Origin: Streptomyces sp. ASQP_92
GTDB taxonomy: Bacteria > Actinomycetota > Actinomycetes > Streptomycetales > Streptomycetaceae
Assembly: GCF_025399895.1 (NCBI RefSeq)
Contig: NZ_JAODUA010000005.1
Coordinates: forward strand, 310,001-374,000
Length of the DNA stretch: 64,000 nucleotides
Direction: 5' to 3'
Position 1 is the stretch's first letter, and every line of letters begins with the position of its first letter. A model generated the notes under the pieces. The model was given only the letters and a program-made list of their open reading frames with translations. It did no database searches and was not told the DNA's origin. Made by a program: the position numbers and the translations under genes. Below, one piece after another: positions 43,034 through 51,212 of the stretch.

Positions 43034-44269
43034 ATGCCAGGCATCAGTCGAAGGGGTTTGCTGGGAGCGGGACTTGGGGCGGTCGCGGCGGCGGGACTCG
43101 CCGGGTGCGGTTCGCCGGACGGTGAGGGCTCGGGAGGCGCGAGCCGCCCCGGACAGGGCCAGGGCCCCGCGAAGCCGGGAAAGTCGCAGGCCAGGCTCAT
43201 CGGTGATGGATCGACGGCGGACACGGGCAAGCAACCGAACCAGCCGGAAAGCCCCGTCCCGCTCGAACCCGGCCAGACCCCGCCGCAGTTCGTGATCTTC
43301 TCCTGGGACGGTGCGGGCGAGGTCGGCAACGGGCTGTTCCCGCGCTTCCTCGAACTGGCCAGGGACCATGGCGCGGGCATGACGTTCTTCCTCTCCGGCC
43401 TCTATCTGCTCCCCGAGTCGAAGAAGAGCCTCTACCGCCCCCCGAACAACCCCGTCGGCGCCTCCGACATCGGCTACCTCAGCGACACGCACGTCAAGGA
43501 GACGCTGAAGTACATCCGGCAGGCCTGGTCGGAGGGTCACGAGATCGGCACCCACTTCAACGGCCACTTCTGCGGCGGCTCGGGCTCGGTCGCCGGCTGG
43601 ACGCCCGCCCAGTGGAACAGCGAGATCGACCAGGCGGTCTCCTTCGTGACGGAATGGCGCACCAACACCGGCTGGAAGGACGAGGACCCGCTGCCGTTCG
43701 ACTACCACAAGGAACTCGTCGGCGGCCGCACGCCGTGCCTCCTCGGCCAGGAGAACCTGCTGCCCACCGCGAAGGAACGGGGCTGGCGTTACGACGCCTC
43801 CTCGCCCGGAGGCCGCCAGATGTGGCCGGAGAAACGACACGGCGTCTGGGACCTGCCCCTTCAGGGCATCCCGTTCCCCGGACACGGCTTCGAGGTCCTG
43901 TCGATGGACTACAACATCCTCGCCAACCAGTCCAAGAACAGCACCAAGGGCGTGGCGTACCGCTATCCCAACTGGCGGACGCAGGCCGCCGCCTCGTACC
44001 TGGCCGGCTTCAAGCGCGCGTACGAGACCAACCGGGCGCCCTTCTACATCGGCAACCACTTCGAGGAGTGGAACGGCGGCATCTACATGGACGCCGTCGA
44101 AGAGGCGCTGAAGGCGATGGCCGGCAAGCCGGACGTACGGCTGGTGTCCTTCCGCCAGTTCGTGGACTGGCTCGATGTGCAGGACCCCAAGGTCCTCGGC
44201 AGACTCCGCTCGCTGGAAGTGGGACAGGCGCCCCCCGGCGGCTGGAACGCCTTCTTCAAGGCGGCGTGA
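43034..44269 (+). CDS. Polysaccharide deacetylase-like lipoprotein
   Basis: A 411-residue exported protein. The N-terminus SRRGLLGAGLGAVAAAGLAGC combines a twin-arginine-like start with a lipobox (LAGC), so it is probably a lipoprotein. After a 60-residue linker comes a NodB-like deacetylase domain with FVIFSWDGAGE (metal Asp), THFNGHF (the two metal His, HxxxH) and GNHFEEWN. It is longer than plain NodB domains and resembles a secreted actinobacterial group. GGGAGCAGGC precedes the ATG. It is divergent from the SPFH operon. Likely target: an N-acetylated cell-wall or exopolysaccharide; this is inference. Confidence 0.85.
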   Translation: MPGISRRGLLGAGLGAVAAAGLAGCGSPDGEGSGGASRPGQGQGPAKPGKSQARLIGDGSTADTGKQPNQPESPVPLEPGQTPPQFVIFSWDGAGEVGNGLFPRFLELARDHGAGMTFFLSGLYLLPESKKSLYRPPNNPVGASDIGYLSDTHVKETLKYIRQAWSEGHEIGTHFNGHFCGGSGSVAGWTPAQWNSEIDQAVSFVTEWRTNTGWKDEDPLPFDYHKELVGGRTPCLLGQENLLPTAKERGWRYDASSPGGRQMWPEKRHGVWDLPLQGIPFPGHGFEVLSMDYNILANQSKNSTKGVAYRYPNWRTQAAASYLAGFKRAYETNRAPFYIGNHFEEWNGGIYMDAVEEALKAMAGKPDVRLVSFRQFVDWLDVQDPKVLGRLRSLEVGQAPPGGWNAFFKAA

Positions 44270-44293
44270 GTCCCTGGGGAGTTCAGGCCGCCT

Positions 44294-44959
44294 TCATGGT
44301 CGGCGCGCCGCTGTCGGCTCCGCGCGCAGCGGCCGTACGCGAGGCTCCGTGACCCGGGCGGCGAGGCAGAGCCAGAACGCGGCGAACAGCCAGCCGCCCA
44401 GTACGTCGCTGGCCCAGTGCACCCCGAGGTAGACCCGGGAGAGGCCGACCGCGACCGCCCAGAGCAGCAGCAGGGCGACCGTGAAGCGGACGGCCGAGAC
44501 GCGGGAGCGGATCAGCACCGCCCAGACGAGCAGTCCCGCGGTGAGCGCGCTCGTGGTGGTGTGCCCGGACGGGAAGGAGTGGCCCGAGGCCGTGGTCGCC
44601 CAGTCGTAGGCGGCCGGGCGCGGGCGGGCGACGGCCGCCATCAGGCCGTACCGGACCGCCTGTCCGAGGATGAGTACCGCGAGCGCACCGGCCGCGGCGC
44701 CCCGGCGCTCTCTGCCGTCACGGCCCGCGATCAGGCCCGCGACGACCGCCAGGAGATAGGGCACGAGCCCCGTGCCGGTGGCCGTCACGGCCAGGGCGGT
44801 GGCCACCGCGACCGGCGGGCGGCGATCGAGCGGCCAGCGGTGCAGGGTCCGGTCGCCGGGCAGCGGAGCCCCGTGCCGGACCGCGACGACCACCGTGAGC
44901 AGCGCGAAAAGGAACAGCAGCACGCCCGCCGCCGTGCCCGTGCGCCGGCCCGGCGTCAT
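44294..44959 (-). CDS. PAP2-family membrane phosphatase
   Basis: A 221-residue PAP2 phosphatase with about six helices and all three motifs: RPRPAAYDW (KxxxxxxRP-like), FPSGHTTTS and SRVYLGVHWASDV. It dephosphorylates lipid phosphates such as undecaprenyl diphosphate or phosphatidic acid at the membrane. It lies 64 bases downstream of a DedA gene on the same strand, a sensible pairing because both families act on polyprenyl phosphate recycling. A second PAP2 gene of another branch is at 20714. Confidence 0.9.
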   Translation of the reverse strand: MTPGRRTGTAAGVLLFLFALLTVVVAVRHGAPLPGDRTLHRWPLDRRPPVAVATALAVTATGTGLVPYLLAVVAGLIAGRDGRERRGAAAGALAVLILGQAVRYGLMAAVARPRPAAYDWATTASGHSFPSGHTTTSALTAGLLVWAVLIRSRVSAVRFTVALLLLWAVAVGLSRVYLGVHWASDVLGGWLFAAFWLCLAARVTEPRVRPLRAEPTAARRP

Positions 44960-45023
44960 CGAGCGGTCACCGGCCGCCGCCGGCCGTGGCCGGGCCGCCG
45001 CGCGGACTCCCCGCCGCAGGGCA

Positions 45024-45698
45024 TCAACCGGCGTCCTCGGAGGCCGTACGCGAGCGGCGGGCGCGCAGGATCTCCAGGGCGACCGGGGTGAGGGAGACGG
45101 CCACGACGAGGGCCACGAGCGGCAGCAGATAGCGGTCGATGTTCGGTACGGACGAGCCGAGCCCGTAGCCGGCGAGGACCAGCGCGCAGGTCCACACGAG
45201 CCCGCCGATGACCTGCCAGAGGGCGAAGACCCGGGCCGGTACGCCGAGCACGCCCGCGAGCGGGTTGAGTACCGTGCGGACGATCGGCACGAAGCGCGCC
45301 AGCACGATCGCCTTCGCGTGCCCGTACTTGGCCAGCAACTCCTCGGCGCGGTCCGCGCCCTCATGGAGCTTGCGGGACGTGCTGCGGGCCAGCAGGGCGC
45401 GGCCGCCCCGGCGCCCGATCCAGTAGCCCACCTGCGCCCCGAGCAGCGCGCCGGCCACGGAGCAGACGAGCACCTGCGGCAGCGAGAGCGACACCGGCCC
45501 GTTTCCGCCGGGCACGCACAGCAGGCCCGCGGTGAAGAGCAGAGAGTCGCCGGGGAGGAAGCAGCCGATCAGGAGACCCGTCTCGGCGAAGAGCACCACG
45601 GCGATGCCCAGGGCGCCGAACGCGGACAGCAGCGATCCGGCGTCGAGGACGTTCACGGCCTGTGGGGCCGAGGCTGCGAACAGGGTTGCGACAGCCAT
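45024..45698 (-). CDS. DedA-family membrane protein
   Basis: A 224-residue DedA/SNARE-associated membrane protein. It shows LFAETGLLIGCFLPGDSLLF, GAQVGYWIGRRGG, RFVPIVRTVLNPLAGV (the conserved FxPxxR) and four to five helices. DedA proteins include undecaprenyl-phosphate and phosphatidyl flippases. The ATG follows GGGAGGG; a start 18 bases earlier also exists. It is divergent from the blaI-like gene, and the BlaI operator 85 bases upstream could affect both. Confidence 0.9.
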   Translation of the reverse strand: MAVATLFAASAPQAVNVLDAGSLLSAFGALGIAVVLFAETGLLIGCFLPGDSLLFTAGLLCVPGGNGPVSLSLPQVLVCSVAGALLGAQVGYWIGRRGGRALLARSTSRKLHEGADRAEELLAKYGHAKAIVLARFVPIVRTVLNPLAGVLGVPARVFALWQVIGGLVWTCALVLAGYGLGSSVPNIDRYLLPLVALVVAVSLTPVALEILRARRSRTASEDAG

Positions 45699-45782
45699 GT
45701 CAGTGGGCCCTCCCATAATGGTGGTCGGGCCGCTCGTCCACGGGGGACGCGCACGGCCCGGCTGATGACAGTGATGCGGACG

Positions 45783-45800
45783 GTCTACAGCACTGTAGAC
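45783..45800. promoter_or_regulatory. BlaI-type operator
   Basis: GTCTACAG-CA-CTGTAGAC is a perfect palindrome containing the BlaI/MecI core TACAnnTGTA. It stands 23 bases before the BlaI-like start, so it overlaps the ribosome-site region and promoter. Confidence 0.88.
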
Positions 45801-45823
45801 GAGTGACGCGGGAGGAGTGTTCC

Positions 45824-46279
45824 ATGACTGCCACGCCAGGCGCCGGGCACCGGGACGCGCGACGCCCCGCGGGCGAACTGGAGGCCGGGGTCCTCGCCGC
45901 GCTCTGGGCCGCCGACGCTCCGCTCACCCCCGGCGAGGTCCAGGCCGAACTCGGCGGAAGCCTGGCCCGCACCACCGTGACCACCATCCTGACCCGCCTG
46001 CACGACAAGGGTGCGGTCACCCGTCGGCGTGTCGGGCGCGGGTACGCGTACACCCCCACGGAGGACGCGCCGGGGCTCACGGCCCGCCGCATGCACACCG
46101 AACTGGCCAAGGAGGAGGACCGCTCCACGGTCCTCGCCCGCTTCGTCTCCCAGCTCACCGACGAGGACGAGCAACTGCTGCGCTCGCTCCTGGGGGAGGC
46201 CGGGGGTGATGGGCTCCCGGGTCTTGAGGGGTCCGGAGTCGATGGACATCCGGAGGGGGCCGGGGGCGACGGGCGATGA
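45824..46279 (+). CDS. BlaI/MecI-family repressor
   Basis: A 151-residue BlaI-type winged-helix repressor: ELEAGVLAALWAADAPLTPGEVQAEL, then ARTTVTTILTRLHDKGAVTRRRVGRGYAYTPTE, followed by a C-terminal helical dimer part with a Gly/Glu-rich tail. GGAGGAG precedes the ATG. It should bind the TACAG palindrome just upstream and repress itself and the M56 gene that overlaps its end (ATGA). In the classical system the M56 partner cleaves the repressor in response to beta-lactam; no beta-lactamase gene is here. Confidence 0.93.
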   Translation: MTATPGAGHRDARRPAGELEAGVLAALWAADAPLTPGEVQAELGGSLARTTVTTILTRLHDKGAVTRRRVGRGYAYTPTEDAPGLTARRMHTELAKEEDRSTVLARFVSQLTDEDEQLLRSLLGEAGGDGLPGLEGSGVDGHPEGAGGDGR

Positions 46280-47217
46280 TCTTCTCGGTGTGGGTCCCGC
46301 TTCTCGTGCCGTTCCTCGCCGTCCCCATGGCGCGCAGGCTCGCCGAGGTGCTGCCGCCCCGCGCCGCCGCCTGGCTGCTCGCCACCGCCGCCATCGGGCT
46401 CGCCGCCTGCTCGACCGCCGCGCTGGGTCTCCTCGCGCTGGCCGGAGCGCTCCGGCTGCCTTTCTTCGCCTCCCTCGAACACCTGGTGGCGCCCCTCGAC
46501 GCGCTGCCGGCGTGGCTCTCCTATCCGGCCGCGGGCCTCGCCGCCGGGGTCGTCGCCGTCTCGGGCGTCGCCCTGATCGGTTCCGCCCGCCGCCAGCTGG
46601 CCGAACTGCGCACCGCGCACGGCCGGTTGAGCCCCGGGGCGGGTGAGCTCGCCGTGCTGCGCGACCCCGACCCCGACGCGTACGCGCTGCCCGGCCGCCC
46701 GGGCAGGATCGTCGTCACCACCGGGATGCTGCGCGCGCTCGGGCCCGACGAGCGTGAGGCCCTTTTCGCCCATGAGCGCGCCCATCTCCGGGGCCGTCAC
46801 CACCTGTTCCTGGCCGCCGCCGAACTCGCGGCCCACTGCCACCCCTCGCTCCGGGCACTTCGAGCGCCCCTCACCTTCGCCCTGGAGCGGTCCGCCGACG
46901 AGTACGCCGCCGAGGCCGTGGGCGACCGCAAGCTGGCCGCGCGCGCGATCGGCCGGGCCGCGCTCGCCTCCCACGCCGTCGCGCCCGGCGCGGCCCGGCC
47001 CCGCGCGGTGCTCGCCGCGGCCGCGGGACCGGTGCCGCGCAGGGTCGCGGCCCTGCTCGACCGCGACGCCGCGGCGCGACTTCCCCGCTCGCGCGGCGCC
47101 CGGCTCATAGCGGCCCTCCTGCTCGGCTGCCTGTGTGCGTCGGCCGTCACGGCGATCGACGCGGCGGCGGACCTGCACGGCGGCATCGAGACGGCTCAGG
47201 GCGAGACCACGCGCTGA
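46276..47217 (+). CDS. M56-family membrane metallopeptidase
   Basis: A 313-residue BlaR1/M56-type peptidase. Three N-terminal helices are followed by a zinc-protease site HERAH (166-170) in ALFAHERAHLRGRH, and a later membrane helix (LIAALLLGCLCASAV). It lacks the C-terminal penicillin-binding sensor of BlaR1, as do most actinobacterial relatives. It overlaps the BlaI-like gene by 4 bases and probably inactivates that repressor in response to an envelope signal. Confidence 0.9.
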   Translation: MIFSVWVPLLVPFLAVPMARRLAEVLPPRAAAWLLATAAIGLAACSTAALGLLALAGALRLPFFASLEHLVAPLDALPAWLSYPAAGLAAGVVAVSGVALIGSARRQLAELRTAHGRLSPGAGELAVLRDPDPDAYALPGRPGRIVVTTGMLRALGPDEREALFAHERAHLRGRHHLFLAAAELAAHCHPSLRALRAPLTFALERSADEYAAEAVGDRKLAARAIGRAALASHAVAPGAARPRAVLAAAAGPVPRRVAALLDRDAAARLPRSRGARLIAALLLGCLCASAVTAIDAAADLHGGIETAQGETTR

Positions 47218-47324
47218 CCGGCCGCGATGCGCAGCGCAGACCGCCGACGGGGGAGGGGCGGGCCGATGCGGACGGCGCGTGGGGGCGTCCAGCGGTACCG
47301 GGCGCCGACGGGCGATCGTGACCC

Positions 47325-47366
47325 GGCGTCGGCGTCGGCATCGGCGTCGGCATCGGCGTTGGCGTC
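47325..47366. repeat. Hexanucleotide tandem repeat
   Basis: Seven units of the GGCGTC/GGCATC type in a row between the M56 and DoxX genes. It is slippage-prone and lies about 100 bases before the DoxX gene start, where length changes might alter promoter spacing. Confidence 0.8.
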
Positions 47367-47468
47367 GGCGGCCCGTGACCCGTACGGCCCAGTAACGCTG
47401 CGGGTCGGAGCCGGGAGGCCCCGAGAGTGGAGGACGAGCCCATCGCCGCACGCCTCCCGGGAGACGCC

Positions 47469-47999
47469 ATGACCTGCCTCAACCGACGCGACCTCGGACT
47501 GCTCGTGCTGCGGGCCGGCACCGGCGCGGTCCTGATGGCGCACGGCGCCCAGAAGCTCTTCGGCTGCTTCGGCGGGGGCGGCCTGGACGGCACCGCCGCC
47601 GCCATGGAGCACATGGGCTTCAAGCCCGGCAAGCAGAGCGCGATCGCCGCCGGGCTCGGCGAGATGGGCGGCGGCGCACTGCTGACCCTGGGCCTTGCGA
47701 CCCCGGCCGCCGGAGCGGCGGCGGCCGGCGCCATGGCGGGCGCGGTCTCCGTACACGCCCCGGCCGGCTTCTTCGCCCAGGGCGGCGGCTTCGAGTACCC
47801 GGCGTTCCTCGGCTTCACCGCCGCCGCCATCGGCCTCGCGGGCGCCGGGCGCTACTCCCTCGACCACGCCACGGACCACCTCCTCGACCAGCCCTGGACC
47901 GTCGCCGTCGCCTTCCTCACCAGCGCCGCGGCGGCCGCGGTCGTGGTCGGCCGCCGAGCCAAGGAGCAGGACCGCGACAAGAGCGAAAGCTTCGACTGA
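47469..47999 (+). CDS. DoxX-family membrane protein
   Basis: A 176-residue DoxX protein with four membrane helices. It has the opening RRDLGLLVLRAGTGAVLMAHGAQKLFG and GGLGEMGG-like AAGLGEMGGGALLTLGL, and a charged C-terminal tail. Actinobacterial DoxX proteins act in membrane redox stress complexes with SodA and SseA homologues. The ATG has GGGAGACGCC before it and gives the usual family N-terminus; a GTG 42 bases upstream also has a ribosome site. Monocistronic. Confidence 0.9.
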   Translation: MTCLNRRDLGLLVLRAGTGAVLMAHGAQKLFGCFGGGGLDGTAAAMEHMGFKPGKQSAIAAGLGEMGGGALLTLGLATPAAGAAAAGAMAGAVSVHAPAGFFAQGGGFEYPAFLGFTAAAIGLAGAGRYSLDHATDHLLDQPWTVAVAFLTSAAAAAVVVGRRAKEQDRDKSESFD

Positions 48000-48192
48000 C
48001 CGCGGGGCGCGGGTGGTTGGGGTGCCGGCTCCTTCCTCCAGGGGGCTGCGGTATCCGGCCCCGTCGTCCTCGCCCGGGCGATCCTGAAGCCGTTCGGAGC
48101 CGACGGGGGTTGGGGGCGTTCGGCGAGGGCATACGGGCCGCAGGTCGAGGAGACCGCCGGTCCGGGTGAGGGCGGCGGCAGAGGAAAGGCGA

Positions 48193-48798
48193 GTGAGGGT
48201 GGGCGAGTTGGCGACGGCGGAGTCGGAACGTGGGCCGCGGCCGGAAGGCCAGGGCGAGGTCGGCACGCCGCCGCTGCGCCCCGGTGGCTACGATCCGGCG
48301 GACTACGCCGAGTATGTGGCCTCCTCGGCCGAGGAGGCGGGGGTGTCGCCCCTGCTGGTGATGACCGTGCTGCACAACGAGGCGTACAAACCGCACCACC
48401 CTCTCCTGGAACGGCTGTGGCAGTGGTGGAAGCCGGGGGCGTCGTTCGGGGTGGCCAACATGCACCGGGCGACGTTCGAGCAGGTCCGGCGCAAGCACGG
48501 CCTGTCGCAGCGGTGGCGGGACCTTCGTGACGACCCCGCGTTCGCCATCCGGGCCGCCGCCCTGCACTTGAAGGACCTGGACCAAAGCCTCCCCGGGCGT
48601 CATGCGCGCCGCTACACCCGCGACGAACTGCTCGCCCTGGGCTACAACGCGGGCGAACGCAACATGCGGGCCTTCGCCCGGGGGGTTCCGCCGGGCCCGA
48701 TGGCCCGTTCGTACCTGCGCCGCTTCCGCGCCTACCGGGGCCGCGCCGCCGCGGCACTCGAGGCCGGGGGCCGACCGCATGACGCGGCCGCGCGGTGA
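48193..48798 (+). CDS. Transglycosylase SLT-domain-like protein, cytoplasmic or unassigned export
   Basis: A 201-residue protein with a lytic transglycosylase-like core. AEEAGVSPLLVMTVLHNEAYKP contains the Glu expected at the catalytic position, SFGVANMHRATFEQV matches the GxxQ/GlxxM segment, and LLALGYNAGERNMRAFARG matches the AYNAG motif. No signal peptide is visible, so either it stays inside or export is unconventional. The start is taken at a GTG preceded by GAGGAAAGGCGA; a GTG 27 bases earlier is possible. Monocistronic. Confidence 0.75.
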   Translation: MRVGELATAESERGPRPEGQGEVGTPPLRPGGYDPADYAEYVASSAEEAGVSPLLVMTVLHNEAYKPHHPLLERLWQWWKPGASFGVANMHRATFEQVRRKHGLSQRWRDLRDDPAFAIRAAALHLKDLDQSLPGRHARRYTRDELLALGYNAGERNMRAFARGVPPGPMARSYLRRFRAYRGRAAAALEAGGRPHDAAAR

Positions 48799-49261
48799 AA
48801 GCGACGCGTGTGTCGCGCGGTGAAAGCCCGTGTGTGCTCGGCCGTGCTCGGTCCCGCTCGTCCCCGAGACGGCCGCGGTTGCGGCGAACCGAGCCCCAGG
48901 CACAGTCGACTGCGCGGTCCGGCGGTCGTCATCAGGCCCCGCCCACCACGCCTCTCGGCTCGGCCGGGGCGGACGGCCGCCCGCCCACGTGCCGTGGGGC
49001 CGGTCACAGTGGCGGTGGCCACGCCCTGCTGACGACAGGCGTTGCGTAGGCTTGCCCCGTCGTCGCGGTGGGCCGGGGGGCGGGTGGGATCAGTCGCCTC
49101 CGATTCCGGTCGACGGCGTGTCGGACAGGTCCGTGCTCGGTCGGCGTCGGTCTTCGGAATCCCGGGGCCCGGTGACCGGGACCGCGGCTCGTTGTAAGGT
49201 AAGGAAACCGCACTTGACCTGCATAAACGCAGGCAGGGAGCATAGATCCGGGAGTGCCTCG
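48799..49261. other. Spacer of about 460 bp before panD
   Basis: The first 30 bases contain a direct repeat of CGCGGTGAAAGC at 48791 and 48816 that includes the transglycosylase stop. Towards panD there is a less GC-rich block (49195-49250) with TTGACC at 49214, probably the panD promoter. No gene is seen. Confidence 0.5.
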
Positions 49262-49687
49262 ATGCTGCGCACCATGTTCAAGTCCAAGATCCACCGGGCC
49301 ACCGTGACCCAGGCCGACCTGCACTACGTGGGCTCGGTCACGGTGGATGTCGAGCTCATGGAGGCGGCCGATCTGCTGCCCGGTGAGCTGGTCCACATCG
49401 TCGACATCGACAACGGCAACCGCCTGGAGACGTACGTCATCGAGGGCGAGCGCGGCTCGGGGGTCATCGGCATCAACGGTGCCGCCGCCCACCTCGTGCA
49501 CCCCGGCGATCTGGTGATCCTCATCAGCTACGCCCAGATCGACGACGCCGAGGCCCGGGCTTTCAAGCCCAGCGTGGTGCACGTGGACGGGGAGAACCGG
49601 ATCGTCGAGCTCGGCACCGACGCCTCGGCGCCGGTCCCCGGCACCGACCAGCTCCGCAGCCCGCAGGCCAGGATTCCCGCCCCGTAG
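49262..49687 (+). CDS. panD: Aspartate 1-decarboxylase PanD
   Basis: A 141-residue pyruvoyl-dependent aspartate decarboxylase that makes beta-alanine for pantothenate. The proenzyme is cut between Gly24 and Ser25 in HYVGSVTVD; Ser25 becomes the pyruvoyl group. Other family positions are MLRTMFKSKIHRATVTQADL, NGNRLETYVIEGERGSG and NGAAAHLVHPGDLVILI. It is slightly longer than usual at the C-terminus. A GNAT gene follows after 34 bases. The remaining pantothenate genes are elsewhere. Confidence 0.96.
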   Translation: MLRTMFKSKIHRATVTQADLHYVGSVTVDVELMEAADLLPGELVHIVDIDNGNRLETYVIEGERGSGVIGINGAAAHLVHPGDLVILISYAQIDDAEARAFKPSVVHVDGENRIVELGTDASAPVPGTDQLRSPQARIPAP

Positions 49688-49721
49688 CCCCCGCCCGGCC
49701 GCCGGAAAGGACCCCCGCACC

Positions 49722-50087
49722 ATGGCCGAGATCCGGGACGACCGCGCCCAGGGGCTGCTCACCGCCTCCGAGGGCGGCCAAACGGTCGGCCGCATCGTCT
49801 ACTTCACCCTGGACGGCTCCGGCGGCTCGGACGCCCCCGACCGGGAGCCGTCCGCGCTGGTGGCCGTGCATACCGTGGTCGAGCCCGGCCACGAGGGGCA
49901 GGGCCTCGCCGGCGCCCTGGTGCGGGAGTTCTACGCCCTGGCCGCGCGCGAGGGCCGGTGGGTCGTGCCGCTCTGCCCGTACGCCGCCAAGTGGGCCGAA
50001 CGGCATCCGGACGAGGCGCCCGCCGCGCCGACGGCCGTGGTCGAGGCCGCGCGGGCCCGGCTCGCCGCGCGCCCGGAGCTGTGGTGA
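49722..50087 (+). CDS. GNAT-family N-acetyltransferase (YjdJ-like)
   Basis: A 121-residue compact GNAT protein of the Gcn5-related YjdJ type. It shows the strand VGRIVYFTLDG, the acetyl-CoA motif VEPGHEGQGLAGALVREFYALA and WVVPLCPYAAKWAERHPD. GGAAAGGA precedes the ATG. Some GNAT proteins next to panD (PanZ/PanM) trigger PanD maturation, but actinobacteria are not known to need one and this belongs to another GNAT subgroup, so a link is only suggestive. It overlaps the next gene by 4 bases. Confidence 0.87.
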   Translation: MAEIRDDRAQGLLTASEGGQTVGRIVYFTLDGSGGSDAPDREPSALVAVHTVVEPGHEGQGLAGALVREFYALAAREGRWVVPLCPYAAKWAERHPDEAPAAPTAVVEAARARLAARPELW

Positions 50088-50767
50088 CCGTACTCGCGCT
50101 CCTGCACACCTCGCCCGTCCACGTCCCGGTCTTCGACGCCCTGCGCGACCAGGACGCCCCGGGCCTCGAACTGCGCCATCTCGTGGACGAGCAACTGCTC
50201 GCCCGGGCACGGGAGTTGGGGCCTGATGTCGTGTCCGAAGCCGTCGGGTCCGTGCTGGCCGAAGCGGTGGCCGAGGGCGCGGACGCGGTGCTGTGCACCT
50301 GCTCCACGATCGGCGCGGTCGCCGAGGCGGCCTCGGCGTCGCTCGGCGTTCCGGTGCTGCGGGTCGACCGGCCGATGGCCGCTGCGGCCGTGGCGCGGGG
50401 GCGGCGCATCGCCGTGGTGGCCGCCGTCGCCTCCACCCTGGAGCCGACGGCCGCGCTGATCCGCGAAGAGGCCGGCGACCGGCCCCTCGCCCTGCGCATG
50501 GTTCCGGCCGAGCACGCCTGGCCGTACTTCGAAGCGGGCGACACGGAGGCGTACTTGGCGGAGATCGCGCGGACCGTCGACGCGCTGACGGACGTCGACG
50601 TCGTCGTTCTGGCCCAGGCCTCGATGGCCCCCGCCGCCGAACGGACCACGCTCAAGGTTCCCGTCCTGGCCAGCCCCCGGCCCGGCCTTCGCGCGGCGGC
50701 AGCGGCGGTGGAAGCGGCGGTTGCGGGGGCGGCGGCAGCGTCGGCGGGCCGGACCCGGACGGGTTGA
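50084..50767 (+). CDS. Asp/Glu racemase-superfamily protein
   Basis: A 227-residue protein of the Asp/Glu/hydantoin racemase superfamily. It has VLALLHTSPVHVPVF, the first catalytic-Cys region ADAVLCTCSTIGAVAE, RIAVVAAVASTLEPT, and a second half ending DVVVLAQASMAPAA. The second catalytic Cys of true racemases is replaced by Ala-Gln-Ala (LAQASM), so racemisation is doubtful and a decarboxylase- or lyase-like role is possible. GTGA overlap with the GNAT gene. Confidence 0.8.
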   Translation: MTVLALLHTSPVHVPVFDALRDQDAPGLELRHLVDEQLLARARELGPDVVSEAVGSVLAEAVAEGADAVLCTCSTIGAVAEAASASLGVPVLRVDRPMAAAAVARGRRIAVVAAVASTLEPTAALIREEAGDRPLALRMVPAEHAWPYFEAGDTEAYLAEIARTVDALTDVDVVVLAQASMAPAAERTTLKVPVLASPRPGLRAAAAAVEAAVAGAAAASAGRTRTG

Positions 50768-50828
50768 ACCGGCGGGCGCCGGGCACGTGCGCAGGTGAAG
50801 CTGAACTCGAACCTTGAGGAGGCCGACC

Positions 50829-51098
50829 ATGACCGTGCCGCACCCGGAGCCCACTCCGCCGTGGCCCACCCCGCTGCCCGACCCCGAACCGGGTCCCATC
50901 CCCGGCCCCGGCCCCGGCCCGGGCCCCGATCCGGTGCCGCCGAGGCCCGGCCCCGGCCCCGACCCGCAGCCGCCGAGCCCCGGCCCCGACCCGCGGCCCC
51001 CGCAGCCGGGCCCGGACCCGGACCTGCCGGACCCCGTGCCGCAGCCGCCGGGCCCCGACCCCGTACCGGGCCCGCCGCAGCCCGAACCGGCGGGCTGA
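50829..51098 (+). CDS. Pro/Gly/Asp-rich low-complexity small protein
   Basis: An 89-residue protein made almost only of Pro, Gly, Asp, Glu and Gln in short GPDP- and PGPG-type units. It has no Lys or Cys and very few hydrophobic residues. GAGGAGG lies 6 bases before the ATG, a strong site that argues for a real gene. No signal peptide is present. It should be fully disordered. It follows the racemase-like gene by 62 bases. Function unknown; not assignable to a family from sequence. Confidence 0.6.
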   Translation: MTVPHPEPTPPWPTPLPDPEPGPIPGPGPGPGPDPVPPRPGPGPDPQPPSPGPDPRPPQPGPDPDLPDPVPQPPGPDPVPGPPQPEPAG

Positions 51099-51212
51099 GG
51101 AGGAACCCCGCCGAGCCCCCCTCCCTGGCCCACGGACCCCGTACCAGCAGCCTGATGGGGACGGGGCTCGGCGACGGGGGCCGGGGGCGGGACGGGCCGC
51201 GGGCGCCGCCCG

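Noticed and set aside
49190..49225. Iron-box-like GTAAGGTAAGGAAACC before panD
   Set aside because: It has only half of the IdeR/DmdR palindrome and panD is not expected to be iron-regulated.
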